A stretch of 64,000 nt of DNA, taken from assembly GCF_900009265.2 (NCBI RefSeq), contig NZ_LR735009.1, positions 1-64,000 on the forward strand. The letters are read 5' to 3'. A program made the translations under genes and the position numbers. Under the pieces are notes generated by a model that ran no database searches, was not told the origin of the DNA, and saw nothing but the letters and a program-made list of their open reading frames with translations. Of this stretch, positions 16,331 through 27,772 are shown one piece after another; the stretch's first letter is position 1, and each line of letters starts with the position of its first letter. This stretch comes from Planktothrix paucivesiculata PCC 9631 (GTDB lineage Bacteria; Cyanobacteriota; Cyanobacteriia; Cyanobacteriales; Microcoleaceae).

Positions 16331-17725
16331 GTTTCTCTGAATGTCCAAGGTTTTCACCGTTAAGACTTGGGGCGGAGTGGCATCGGGAGGATAAATCAAC
16401 TCCACTCCTACGGTACGAGAGCCCCCGGCGGGTAAATTTAAGGTAACTAACCCTTCCCCCTGCTGTCCCTGACGTTGGACAAGGTGAAAATAACGCTGTT
16501 GGGTTTGTCCAAAATCATCAACATAACTCAGTCGCACCGTCCCTCGGAAAAATACCTGTCCCTGGGGTGGTTCGATAAAGGTTAATCGATTCGATGCGAC
16601 GTTTTGTTTAAACGGAGTTTGAATTGATAAACTCACCGTTTGGGATTGCGACGTAGAATTATATAAGGGTAAAGTGAGGTTATAACGCACCCCGTAATTG
16701 CCGTGAGCACGCAAAGCCGTATCTGGATAACGAGCTAATAAAGGTGCGCTTTGAACCTGCTGGGTTCCTAATGTTGCCGTCGATACCGTACTTAAAGGAT
16801 AGGAAAAAGCCGATCCCCGATAGGGAAGGGTTAAATAATTCATCCCGGGACGGTCTACCACTGTTCCCGTCCATTCAGAGCCTACAGATACCCCGGCCAC
16901 ACGACCATAAACCTTTTCTCCGGTATAGACATTTTCCCCGGGAGTTGGGATCACATCTCGGGGTTCAGCGAGTTTTCCTAGATTTAAAAAATCCTGCCAT
17001 TGGCTAAAAAGTGAGGTAGGGGAGGTTAAAAAAGGAGTCGGGGAAAACCTCGGAATAGGGGGGATCATCGGAGAACCCGCCGGGGGATTAAATCGCACTA
17101 AATTCGCTATATGTACGGGGCCGTTACTTTGTAATCGGAGGAGGGTTGAGCGGGCACTGGCCGTGGGAATCGGCAAACTAAATAACATTTGGGTTTGTTG
17201 GGGCCCAATCATTATTTGTTCAGGAAAGCTGCGTTGATGTCTTCCCCGCAACATATCCCCCGCCACCCGAGACCCGGGCCCAGAAAACACCCGACCCTGG
17301 GGGTCTTCCACCATGGAGGGGAGTTCCACAAAAGGCGCGTCCGGTGAGGTCACATAACTCACCCCTTGGAGAATATTAACAGTCACCGGTCGAGAACTGG
17401 GATTATAAACTAATACGCCTTGATATAAAGTTTGTTGTTTATTAATCGGACGGGCAATATGATGGGAAAAAAATTCAAACTCGCCACTAATTGGAACATT
17501 TAGATGGGCATTCGGGAATTTTTTAGCGGTTTGGGGAAAGGTAGATAATAAAATTCCTTCCCCTTTAACAACTTCGGGACTATTACTATTAAAAACTGGA
17601 ATTTCATTGAGTTGTCCCGGCAAAACCCGGATTTCTTGCGCTTGGGTAATATATCGTTTCCCTGAATTTGGAGGGGGAATAGTAATAATTTCTGCTAAAA
17701 CCAATGGGGGAGTAAAGGGAAACAT
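16328..17725 (-). CDS. DUF3370 family protein
   Basis: A 465-residue protein of the cyanobacterial DUF3370 family, recognised by ITQAQEIRVLPGQLNEIP, FNSNSPEVVKGEGILLSTFP and the repeated beta-strand character. A short hydrophobic N-terminus (FPFTPPLVLAEI) may be a signal peptide, though it is weak. Function is unknown; a secreted or cell-surface protein is likely. A MITE was inserted at its stop codon without changing the protein (the TAA is part of the duplicated AATTA). Confidence 0.85.
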   Translation of the reverse strand: MFPFTPPLVLAEIITIPPPNSGKRYITQAQEIRVLPGQLNEIPVFNSNSPEVVKGEGILLSTFPQTAKKFPNAHLNVPISGEFEFFSHHIARPINKQQTLYQGVLVYNPSSRPVTVNILQGVSYVTSPDAPFVELPSMVEDPQGRVFSGPGSRVAGDMLRGRHQRSFPEQIMIGPQQTQMLFSLPIPTASARSTLLRLQSNGPVHIANLVRFNPPAGSPMIPPIPRFSPTPFLTSPTSLFSQWQDFLNLGKLAEPRDVIPTPGENVYTGEKVYGRVAGVSVGSEWTGTVVDRPGMNYLTLPYRGSAFSYPLSTVSTATLGTQQVQSAPLLARYPDTALRAHGNYGVRYNLTLPLYNSTSQSQTVSLSIQTPFKQNVASNRLTFIEPPQGQVFFRGTVRLSYVDDFGQTQQRYFHLVQRQGQQGEGLVTLNLPAGGSRTVGVELIYPPDATPPQVLTVKTLDIQRN

Positions 17726-17767
17726 AAGATATAGAACTAGCCATTGTATTATAACAAAATAAAAGGC

Positions 17768-17801
17768 TTACTGTAGAGATCCCAACCCTTCTCTACAGTA
17801 A
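17768..17801 (-). terminator. sqdB terminator
   Basis: TTACTGTAGAGA (17768-17779) and TCTCTACAGTAA (17790-17801) form a perfect 12-bp stem with a 10-nt loop. Read on the minus strand it is followed by CCTTTTATTTT. It lies 14 bp after the sqdB stop. Confidence 0.75.
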
Positions 17802-17814
17802 ACATAATCCTAAA

Positions 17815-19014
<1,200 letters not shown>

Positions 19015-19030
19015 TTATCAGGAAAGGGGG

Positions 19031-19621
19031 TCAAATTTTTACCTCGTCCGCAAAACTTGTCCAGCGCACGAATTGAAATGGCCCAGCCAAGGCGCCCCAC
19101 AGTTGTTCATCGGTTTCGGGGTCGTGTCCTCGGTCGTGACTAATAAAGTGGTGTTCGTCAATTTCAAATTCACTGGCTAAATAGGTGACTTTCCCTTTGC
19201 GTTCTACCATACATCCTTTACCGGGTTCGACTTCCCCTTTAAAACCCTTTCCTGTCCAATGGGTAATAAAAGAACATTGTTCCATTTTTTTCAATCGTTC
19301 TTTTGTTAACCCTTGAAGTTTTTCCGGTTCCCGGGATGCACCATGGAATTCGGCCTCATTTTCGATCACATAATTCTCAATTTCAATATGATTTTCTACC
19401 ACAACTAATTTTAATACCCGCACTCGATAGGGTTGTTTTAAGTTAATATCATAGGCCTGTTCTAAATACAAGCTCACCCCATCTAATAATTCCGTTGGTA
19501 GGGGACGCATACACACCCGAATATGGGCAAAAAACGGCGGGTTTTCAAAGGCTTGGGCTTGGTTACTAAAGTCCGCCGCCATTAATTTCGCTAGTTTGAG
19601 AATATCAGTGGAATGAGTCAT
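19031..19621 (-). CDS. cpcT: CpcT/CpeT-type phycobiliprotein lyase
   Basis: A 196-residue protein of the CpcT family, which attaches phycocyanobilin to Cys-153 (or 155) of phycobiliprotein beta subunits. Recognisable stretches are FFAHIRVCMRPLP, YRVRVLKLVV, CMVERKGKVTYLASEF and the DRGHDPETDEQLWG loop. The frame opens at TTG 19633, but ATG 19621 gives the family N-terminus. It is upstream of sqdB on the same strand. CpcT versus CpeT specificity is not decided by sequence alone. Confidence 0.9.
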   Translation of the reverse strand: MTHSTDILKLAKLMAADFSNQAQAFENPPFFAHIRVCMRPLPTELLDGVSLYLEQAYDINLKQPYRVRVLKLVVVENHIEIENYVIENEAEFHGASREPEKLQGLTKERLKKMEQCSFITHWTGKGFKGEVEPGKGCMVERKGKVTYLASEFEIDEHHFISHDRGHDPETDEQLWGALAGPFQFVRWTSFADEVKI

Positions 19622-19691
19622 GACGTTTATCAAAGTTGCTTAACTTCGTTTTTTAGGATACAACGGAATCAGAAATCAGGAGAAAAAATTT

Positions 19692-20885
19692 CTAATCTCT
19701 TATGTTATCTGATCTCAAACTGAATAAGAAAAACTCAGTTCCATCATTTTGATGATTTAAAATTACTAAACTTTGACTGCCATCGGGTAAACGAGATCCT
19801 AGGGTCATTCCGGTTAAATTGGGGACAGTTATTCCTATGTCTTGTAAATCTAATAATAGTTTTTTTCGCACGGGTTGGATTTTGCTTAAGTCTCCTTTTA
19901 AACTTGCAATGCGGGAGGTATCCGTTGCATCTCCGGTGAATAATTGATAAATTTTTCCACTGTCTCCCGATTGTTCTAAACTTAGAAAAATTCCGCTTTG
20001 ACCTGCTACAATATTAACTAACTTTTGAGAGGTTTTATCTAAAAGATAGAGGGTTTCAGAAACCAAAAAAGATGCTCGATCTGCTATTACATAATGTAAT
20101 AATCTTAATTTAGTTTCATCCTCTGGATCTCGATCTTGAATTAATGGTTTTTCGGTGACAGTAAATAACCGAAAGGGATCTCGACCATCGGGACTAAACC
20201 CATCGGGAGAAATAGTTAAGCCTTTAAAGCCGAATTGGGGTTCTATTCCTCGAATTTGTTCAGAGTCGTTGAATTGGGGAAGATAAAAGGAGGAAAGGGG
20301 AACTGTATTTTTCAGTTGTCCGGTTGTTAAATCATATTCGGCAATAGACGGAGTAAGCTCGGATTTTTCTAAAGTTTTTGTGGAAATAAAAACGGAATTT
20401 CGAGGAGAAAAGGCAATACTATCGGGATAAATATTAGTGTCCGATAGGGGTTGATTTTGTTGATTTTTGAGAATAGTTGAATTTTCTAGGCTGATATCTT
20501 GTAAATTCATCGACCCGGAAGGGTTTAAATCGAATTTGATGGTCTGGATTTTTGCGGAAGCATCGGTTAACCCATAAAACCTAATTCCTTCATCCGTGGG
20601 GCTTCCATAACCGGGTATTTTGTAGGTTAGGGATGAAAAATTACCGACGGGTTGATCATTAAATATAAGGGATTTTGAGAGTTCATATTTCCCTAAAAAG
20701 TTTAGAGATAAATCAACAAAAATCCGAGATTCCGCCGATACTTGGGGAACGGAACAAGCTGTTAAAAAGACAAAGCTACAGCCTAAAACCATCAGACTTT
20801 GAACCCATTTTTTCCAAACTCTCAACTTTCTCTCCTCCCTAACGCTCCGATTCTGATTATCCCATATTATTGCTTTTTCGGTCAA
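19692..20885 (-). CDS. Lipoprotein, esterase-like phytase family
   Basis: A 397-residue protein with a lipobox (FVFLTACSV) about 45 residues from the nominal start, so the true start may be an internal Met or the leader is long. The body matches the 'esterase-like activity of phytase' family: GLTISPDG, repeated beta-propeller-type strands and LTGMTLGSRLPDGSQSLVI. It is probably an outer-surface or periplasmic lipoprotein; the substrate is unknown. Confidence 0.8.
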   Translation of the reverse strand: MTEKAIIWDNQNRSVREERKLRVWKKWVQSLMVLGCSFVFLTACSVPQVSAESRIFVDLSLNFLGKYELSKSLIFNDQPVGNFSSLTYKIPGYGSPTDEGIRFYGLTDASAKIQTIKFDLNPSGSMNLQDISLENSTILKNQQNQPLSDTNIYPDSIAFSPRNSVFISTKTLEKSELTPSIAEYDLTTGQLKNTVPLSSFYLPQFNDSEQIRGIEPQFGFKGLTISPDGFSPDGRDPFRLFTVTEKPLIQDRDPEDETKLRLLHYVIADRASFLVSETLYLLDKTSQKLVNIVAGQSGIFLSLEQSGDSGKIYQLFTGDATDTSRIASLKGDLSKIQPVRKKLLLDLQDIGITVPNLTGMTLGSRLPDGSQSLVILNHQNDGTEFFLFSLRSDNIRD

Positions 20886-20978
20886 TTCAGCCCAGCAAAA
20901 CTGATTTGATGGTTTGCAAAAGGGGAAAAATAGTTATACAATAATAGATTATATTTTAAATATTAAGGCTCTAATTTT

Positions 20979-22304
20979 ATGATTAATCTAAAGACTCGCA
21001 GTATTCAAAGACTAAACTTTATTTTAATCCCGGTTTTTATCCTATTATCAGGTGGGGTTAATCTGGAAGTTGCGATCGCTCAAAAAGAAAAACAAACCGA
21101 ACCCGAAAAACCTCTCCTAGATGATTTTTCCCCTAACCCATTATTCAGTAAAGAACCCGATCCTTTACTCCCTGCACCTCCCCCCGAGGGTCAAGTTTTG
21201 GGTCAAAGTCAACAACAAATCTTAGAACCTGAATTAGTTAAACTCAATGCAGAAGCTACAGGATTATTAGCTGCTGGAAATATTCCGGGGGCTTTTGAAT
21301 TATGGAATCGAGAGTTAAGAATTCGTCGTTATTTTGGATTAGCTCCAGAAATTGCTGCTTTAAATCGTATCGGTTTAATTGCTTGGAATAATAGTCAGCG
21401 ACTATATATAAAGTTTATCACAGAACGTCTGGATCAAATTGTAAAAAAACTTAATACGGAAAAGATTAATGATCTTAAATTATGGGAATCCTTGGGATTA
21501 ACCTTTAAGAATATTAGAGCTAAAAATCAATCTTTAATTGTCTATGAATCTTTATTAGCAACTGCTAATCAAAGCGATGATATTTTAGCTGAGGAACAAT
21601 ATTTAAACGAAATTGCTCAAATTTATATGATGTGGTTAGATTATCCCAATGCAGCAGAAACCTATGAAAAATTGTTAGAATTACAACAGGAAATCCGCGC
21701 CATTCAAGGGGATATTCTACCTGCTCAACCCCAACCCGCTACCGCCGAAAATCCTAACCCCACACCCCCGGCGAGTCAGGTAAGATCGCTACAACAATTA
21801 GCTTTTATTTATGAACAAATTGCAGAATATTTAAAGGCTATTGCTGTGAAAGAAAGACTGGTAGGCTATTATGCAACTCAGCAAAATTTATTAGCAATTC
21901 CAGAAATTAAATTAGGAATTGGTGGGAATTATGAAAAATTAGGACAATTTGAACAAGCGGGAGCAACCTATCAAGAAGCCTATAGTATTGCTGCCTCTAT
22001 TCAACAGTTTGATAACGCTAGTGAAGCCTTGGGAAGACTGGGTAAACTTTATCGCTCTCAAAATCAAATTAAAACGGCTTTAGACATTTATCAAGCCCAA
22101 GTTTTAGTCAATCAACAAGGGTATAATTATTATGGCATGATGAATGCCTATGATCAAATTGGGGATATTTATTTATCACAAAAAGCCTATCAATCTGCGA
22201 TCGCAGCCTTCCAACAAGGACTAGCATTAGCCCAACAGTTAAAATACCGTGAGGATTATTTTGTTAAAAAAATTGATACCGTTAATCGTCAAATGAATCG
22301 TTAA
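20979..22304 (+). CDS. Secreted TPR protein
   Basis: A 441-residue protein with a signal peptide (hydrophobic residues 11-33) and a Pro-rich linker to about residue 75. TPR-like helical pairs run through the rest (NAAETYEKLLELQQ, QFEQAGATYQEAYSIA, QIKTALDIYQAQ, YQSAIAAFQQGLALAQQ). Such periplasmic TPR proteins scaffold complexes. No partner is evident. It starts at ATG 20979 and is divergent from the phytase-like lipoprotein. Confidence 0.8.
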   Translation: MINLKTRSIQRLNFILIPVFILLSGGVNLEVAIAQKEKQTEPEKPLLDDFSPNPLFSKEPDPLLPAPPPEGQVLGQSQQQILEPELVKLNAEATGLLAAGNIPGAFELWNRELRIRRYFGLAPEIAALNRIGLIAWNNSQRLYIKFITERLDQIVKKLNTEKINDLKLWESLGLTFKNIRAKNQSLIVYESLLATANQSDDILAEEQYLNEIAQIYMMWLDYPNAAETYEKLLELQQEIRAIQGDILPAQPQPATAENPNPTPPASQVRSLQQLAFIYEQIAEYLKAIAVKERLVGYYATQQNLLAIPEIKLGIGGNYEKLGQFEQAGATYQEAYSIAASIQQFDNASEALGRLGKLYRSQNQIKTALDIYQAQVLVNQQGYNYYGMMNAYDQIGDIYLSQKAYQSAIAAFQQGLALAQQLKYREDYFVKKIDTVNRQMNR

Positions 22305-22313
22305 ATTTTCCCA

Positions 22314-22347
22314 GCAGTAGAGGTAATTCATGAATTACCCCTACTGC
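22314..22347. terminator. Hairpin between convergent TPR and DUF92 genes
   Basis: GCAGTAG(A/G)GGTAATTC and its inverse make a near-perfect palindrome. The same core occurs in the MITE at 16262-16289 and at 43604-43631. Lying between two convergent stops, it may act as a bidirectional terminator, although it has no clear T run. Confidence 0.5.
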
Positions 22348-22355
22348 CTAAATCC

Positions 22356-23138
22356 TTAAAATAATTGCCAAAGATAGGCAAAAAAAATCGCGGTAATTGC
22401 CCCAATTAAAGTATTAATAAAATTAACAACTTCATTGGTTAACCATGTCCATTTCGTTTGTAAGGTTGCACCAATCACACTTTCCAAATTAGTCGCAACA
22501 AACGCCGCAATTACACTCCAAAGGATTCCCCAAACATCAATTAAACCCAGACTCCAAGCCAACACAGAAACCACAATAGAAGCCCCAACCCCCGCCAAGG
22601 TTCCTTCTAAACTGACCGCCCCTTCTGTCCCCCTAGGAACGGGTTTTAAGGTAGTAATTAAAAAAGTCTGTTGACCGTAGGCTTTGCCAATTTCGCTGCC
22701 ACAGGTATCGGATAATTTGGTACTAAAACTGGCAACATATCCTAATATTAATAGCGGTATCCAAGATTGTATTTCTATAAGATCAGGAAACCCTAGGGGT
22801 AGAAAAAAGACCCCTAACCCACATAACATCCCCGTTAAGGCCGAACCCCAGACATTTTCTGGCCCCCGAGCCCCCCCGCGTTTTTCCGCAATTCCAGCGG
22901 CTTCCTTTTGGGCTTTGCCAATTCGGGTGACACCCGAACCCACTAAAAAATAGAACACCACAATTAGATAACCCCGCCAACCCAAACACCCCCAAATTAA
23001 CACCCCTAAGATCCAAGCATGAATCCATCCGGCGGGAGTTAATAACTTTTTGGCGGCAATTACCCCCAAACTAATTAAAACTGTATTTAAAGCGATCGCA
23101 AATACCCAAGGATTAAGCCACACTAATTCATAAATCAT
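22356..23138 (-). CDS. DUF92 / TIGR00297 membrane protein (VTE6-like)
   Basis: A 260-residue integral membrane protein with six or seven hydrophobic helices. The conserved loop SFSTKLSDTCGSEIGKAYG and VPRGTEGAVSLEGTLAG mark the DUF92 family. The plant member VTE6 phosphorylates phytyl-phosphate for tocopherol and phylloquinone synthesis, so this is a candidate phytyl-phosphate kinase. That function is by homology only. Confidence 0.85.
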   Translation of the reverse strand: MIYELVWLNPWVFAIALNTVLISLGVIAAKKLLTPAGWIHAWILGVLIWGCLGWRGYLIVVFYFLVGSGVTRIGKAQKEAAGIAEKRGGARGPENVWGSALTGMLCGLGVFFLPLGFPDLIEIQSWIPLLILGYVASFSTKLSDTCGSEIGKAYGQQTFLITTLKPVPRGTEGAVSLEGTLAGVGASIVVSVLAWSLGLIDVWGILWSVIAAFVATNLESVIGATLQTKWTWLTNEVVNFINTLIGAITAIFFAYLWQLF

Positions 23139-23155
23139 AATCGGATCTCAAAACC

Positions 23156-23584
23156 ATGAACAAAACTTTATTCCATCTTGCCTTTCCCGTGAACAATATC
23201 GAAGAAACAAAAGCCTTTTATGGCGACGGGTTAGGCTGCGAAATCGGCCGGGAAAGCCGCAATTCTATCATTATGAACCTTTACGGTCATCAAATTGTGG
23301 CCCATGTCAGTCAAGAACCCCTAACGCCCCAAAATGGAATTTATCCCCGACACTTTGGCTTAATTTTTACGGCTGAAGCCGACTGGGAAACTCTCTTAGA
23401 CGCCGCCCAACAAAAACACCTAAAATTTTACCAAGAACCCAAGCGCCGTTTCCCCGGTTTACCCACGGAACACCGCACTTTCTTCTTAGAAGATCCGTTT
23501 TATAATCTATTAGAATTCAAATATTACTGTCATCTTGAAGCCGTGTTTGGCTGTAATGAATACGCCCAGGTGGGAGACGTTTAA
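23156..23584 (+). CDS. VOC-family (glyoxalase-like) protein
   Basis: A 142-residue vicinal-oxygen-chelate fold protein. HLAFPVNNIEETKAFYGDGL starts the first module, and FFLEDPFYNLLEFKYY ends the second with its Glu metal ligand. The His near residue 8, the His of PRHFGLIF and the Glu of LLEFK are likely metal ligands. It may be a dioxygenase-type enzyme; substrate unknown. Divergent from DUF92 with 17 bp between starts. Confidence 0.85.
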   Translation: MNKTLFHLAFPVNNIEETKAFYGDGLGCEIGRESRNSIIMNLYGHQIVAHVSQEPLTPQNGIYPRHFGLIFTAEADWETLLDAAQQKHLKFYQEPKRRFPGLPTEHRTFFLEDPFYNLLEFKYYCHLEAVFGCNEYAQVGDV

Positions 23585-23611
23585 ACCCCTATTTTGTTAC
23601 CCGTTATCCCC

Positions 23612-24247
23612 TTAAAGGGTAGCGGGTGTTCCTGAAGGATTTAAGGTTTTTAGCGGTGAATTTAAGGCTTTCTCGACTAGGACTAAAGATTTATTATCAG
23701 TCACCATCCAAGCATGAAGAAAAACATTAACCGTGAATTCTTGACCGATAGGCATTTGCGAACTTTGGGCGGGAACAATCATCCCATCCAAAGGTGTCCA
23801 AATTGAGGTAAAATTGATCGAGTTTAGGATTTCTAAATCCCGATTTAAGTCTTGTAAAAACGGACTATTAGAACGCATTTGAGAGGCGGCTAAGGTGGGG
23901 TAAAGATATCCCGTTAAAGTGCCGTGATGGGGAGAAGAAATCGTGATCAGCCGTTGGACTCGTTCAATTCCTCCCAAGCGTTGGACATAATACCGACTAA
24001 TAATTCCTCCCATACTAAACCCGATTAAATCAATCGGTTGTTCGGGGGCGAAAGTTTGGGTTACATAGGCTGCAATTTGTTGAGCTAAGGCTTCTAACCC
24101 AAATCGACCATCATTAGGAATCAGATTCAGACTATGAATATCCCATCCCTTTTTGGTGAGATAGGCGGTCATGGTTTTAAAAATCGCTTTGGTATCAAAT
24201 ATACCGTGAATCAATAAAACCGGATTGCGAGGGTTGCTATTATTCAT
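23612..24247 (-). CDS. Alpha/beta hydrolase, triacylglycerol-lipase-like
   Basis: A 211-residue alpha/beta hydrolase. VLLIHGIFDTKAIF carries the HG oxyanion motif, LIGFSMGGIISRYY is the nucleophile elbow (GFSMG), and SSPHHGT follows. The catalytic Asp probably lies in WTPLDGMIVP and the His in VFLHAWM. It is shorter than most lipases and lacks a signal peptide, so it is probably cytosolic. Confidence 0.85.
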   Translation of the reverse strand: MNNSNPRNPVLLIHGIFDTKAIFKTMTAYLTKKGWDIHSLNLIPNDGRFGLEALAQQIAAYVTQTFAPEQPIDLIGFSMGGIISRYYVQRLGGIERVQRLITISSPHHGTLTGYLYPTLAASQMRSNSPFLQDLNRDLEILNSINFTSIWTPLDGMIVPAQSSQMPIGQEFTVNVFLHAWMVTDNKSLVLVEKALNSPLKTLNPSGTPATL

Positions 24248-24545
24248 CGGATTTAAAATTGGATTAAGTTAGTTCAAACTTAGACTATCACGGGAGATTC
24301 TGGATTGACCCCCGGGACAGTCCAGGGACTGGTTAAGATCAATGGCTCACTCCTATTCTGAGAAATTTGTAAATAAATGCAAACAGATGAGATATTTTTT
24401 ACCAAAACCCAGGAAATTCGGGAGTTTTGTTCAAGCAGAATGTAACAATATGTAAATTTTTATAGACAAATCTTGCGTTTTTCCCTAGTCTGAATTTAGG
24501 GCTTAAGGCTTTCAACTTCCTAAAAATAACGACGGAGTAAGTATA

Positions 24546-24911
24546 ATGTTAAATAAAATTTTCGGTTCTAAGAAAAAAGATGACTATTATTTAGAGTTTG
24601 GCGATGCTCAAGATAAAAAAGCACCCCCAGCCGAGTCTAAACCCGCACCCAAAGCGGAATCAGCCAAACCCGTAGAAGCCAAACCCCAAACGGCGGCCGT
24701 GGCTAAACCCCAAACTACAAGCGTTGCTCCTGCTGCCCCGAAACCAGCCCCCGCCAAGGAACCCACCCCCCTGAACACCCCGGTTAAAACCCCTGCTGGG
24801 ATGAACTTTTCTACGGAATATTTAATGCCCCAAGCCTCCACCCCCCGTCGTCGGCCCGGGCCGAGTCTGGGAATGTTTACCGATATGGCCAATCAAATGA
24901 ATCGCTCCTAA
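24546..24911 (+). CDS. Conserved low-complexity Pro/Ala/Lys protein
   Basis: A 121-residue protein starting MLNKIFGSKKKDDYYLEFGD after GGAG. The middle is a Pro-Ala-Lys-rich disordered linker. The C-terminal part (FSTEYLMPQASTPRRRPGPS, then LGMFTDMANQMNR) looks conserved. No named family was recognised. The 298-bp upstream gap is AT-rich leader and promoter sequence with no ORF. Confidence 0.7.
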   Translation: MLNKIFGSKKKDDYYLEFGDAQDKKAPPAESKPAPKAESAKPVEAKPQTAAVAKPQTTSVAPAAPKPAPAKEPTPLNTPVKTPAGMNFSTEYLMPQASTPRRRPGPSLGMFTDMANQMNRS

Positions 24912-24995
24912 CTTGGTCTTTTGGGCTGAGGGCTTCGAGGCCATAGACTAAGCTAACAAACCCAGAAAGTCCCAAGGGTTCAAAATAACTTCCAC

Positions 24996-25050
24996 AACCA
25001 TTAACCTCCCTAGCTATCTGCATTAGGCTAGGGAGGTTAATGGTTTTTTG
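24996..25050 (+). terminator. Strong Rho-independent terminator
   Basis: A perfect 19-bp stem, AACCATTAACCTCCCTAGC (24996-25014) with its inverse (25027-25045), a 12-nt loop and a T run. It ends the transcript of the 24546 gene and insulates hetR. Confidence 0.9.
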
Positions 25051-26294
<1,244 letters not shown>

Positions 26295-26317
26295 TTCAAA
26301 AGGTTTAAGGATGATCA

Positions 26318-26355
26318 AAATATAGGAGTTAGGATGGGTTCTAACTCCTATATTT
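26318..26355. terminator. Bidirectional terminator hetR / parvulin
   Basis: AAATATAGGAGTTAG (26318-26332) and its inverse (26341-26355) form a 15-bp stem with an 8-nt loop. A/T tracts lie on both sides, between two convergent genes. Confidence 0.85.
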
Positions 26356-26364
26356 TTAAGCCGA

Positions 26365-27126
26365 TTAATCTTGAATATTCAGGGTAATTTTAGTCGATTG
26401 TAGTTGTTGATTTAACCACTGTTCAAATAATTCGTTTTGCAACCGTTGTTTAACTTGAGCGTTGTCTAAGGAGGCTTCTAAAAACTCGTCCACTCGGAAA
26501 ATACACCAGCCTCCCTCCACTTCCATCGGGCCAACAATTTGTCCGGGTGGGGTTTGCTGTAAAATCACCTTGAGATTATCGGGAATAGTTGACCAACCTA
26601 CGGCCCCCATCATCCCACCAAAAGAGCGTTCATTCGTAATAGAATACTCTCGGGCTAATTCTTCAAATCGGCTTTCCTGTTCTTTTAAACGAGATACTAA
26701 GGTTTCTGCGAGTTCATAGTCATTTAAGGAAATTCTTGATAAAACCACGGCATCTAAAGCAGGTTTTCGTTGTTTAAAATACTCCTCAAGTTGAGGTTGT
26801 ACAATCGAGAGTTTGAGTTTTTCCCGTTTAAACCCGGACAGAATTTGTTGATGAAAGGCTTCGTAGGTCATGCGGTTACTTTCTAACCACTGTTGAAAGG
26901 CTTGGGGATCACTTAAATTCCGTTCTAATCTGAAATTCACCACGGATTGTTCGATACTAGCAGCAGGGACATCCAAATCCGTTCGGGATTGCAATTCCCG
27001 ATCCAGGATATACTCCCGTAGAATATCGGTTAGCATCGGCTGTAGTTTCCCCGCCGTTTGTAGGTATTTCAGGGCTTGACTTAAAAGAATGGGTTCGTCG
27101 TTGACGGTTATAAATGGATTGGCCAC
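26365..27126 (-). CDS. Parvulin-type peptidyl-prolyl isomerase
   Basis: A 253-residue protein starting at GTG 27126 (VANPFITVNDEPI). The N-terminal helical domain is SurA-like, and a parvulin rotamase domain spans about residues 130-220 (FEELAREYSITNER, GGMMGAVGWSTIPDNL, GPMEVEGGWCIFRVDEF). No signal peptide or membrane anchor is seen, unlike PrsA or SurA. Cyanobacterial proteins of this type are often linked to peptide secretion and maturation; no such genes are adjacent here. Confidence 0.85.
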   Translation of the reverse strand: MANPFITVNDEPILLSQALKYLQTAGKLQPMLTDILREYILDRELQSRTDLDVPAASIEQSVVNFRLERNLSDPQAFQQWLESNRMTYEAFHQQILSGFKREKLKLSIVQPQLEEYFKQRKPALDAVVLSRISLNDYELAETLVSRLKEQESRFEELAREYSITNERSFGGMMGAVGWSTIPDNLKVILQQTPPGQIVGPMEVEGGWCIFRVDEFLEASLDNAQVKQRLQNELFEQWLNQQLQSTKITLNIQD

Positions 27127-27191
27127 TGGAACTTATATCCTAAATACAATTCTATTCACAAATATTGTACGGGTTTAGGTTCGCCTCTCCA

Positions 27192-27722
27192 TTATTTAAA
27201 ATCCCGTCTTCTTAAACCCGTTGATCGAATTTTAACGTTACACTCTAAAGGAGATGTGCTGAAATCACAGTAATAATAGGCAAGTAAATCTCCTTGAAGA
27301 TTACAAACGCGCACATTATAACCATAACTTTGGGCGACGGTAGCAAATCGATTAACAAATACATATTGTCCTAAATACTGTTGTGCATTCCATTTTTCTC
27401 GATCTACGACTAATGTTATAGAAGAATCTAAATAAAGATTGGGTGAAAGCTGCACTAGACTATTTTCAATATACCAAGTTTTCATAACTGGATCTTCATA
27501 CAGTGTTTCTGCTAACCAAAGATTAGGGATACTCGGTTCGGTTTGAGAAAGCACAGGAGAGGGTAAAACAGCATCTTCTGAAAAACAGGGTTTTGTCGGT
27601 TTATTCAAGTCAATGGTTAAACTATCTTTTTCTGGAGATGTTTGCGATCGCACTGGATAAATTAAACTATTAAAAATCAACATATAGATAAAAATTTTAG
27701 CTAATTTTTTGATAAAATTCAT
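27192..27722 (-). CDS. Hypothetical secreted protein
   Basis: A 176-residue protein with a signal peptide (FIYMLIFNSLIYPVRS, cleavage near QTSPE). The mature part has paired cysteines (VCNLQG, YYCDFS, LECNVK) and a basic C-terminus. No family was recognised. It is probably periplasmic. It lies between the aldo/keto reductase and the parvulin gene on the same strand. Confidence 0.7.
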   Translation of the reverse strand: MNFIKKLAKIFIYMLIFNSLIYPVRSQTSPEKDSLTIDLNKPTKPCFSEDAVLPSPVLSQTEPSIPNLWLAETLYEDPVMKTWYIENSLVQLSPNLYLDSSITLVVDREKWNAQQYLGQYVFVNRFATVAQSYGYNVRVCNLQGDLLAYYYCDFSTSPLECNVKIRSTGLRRRDFK

Positions 27723-27772
27723 AAATTATGATAGGATTAAATTAACCACAAACACACGAAGGAAAATAATTG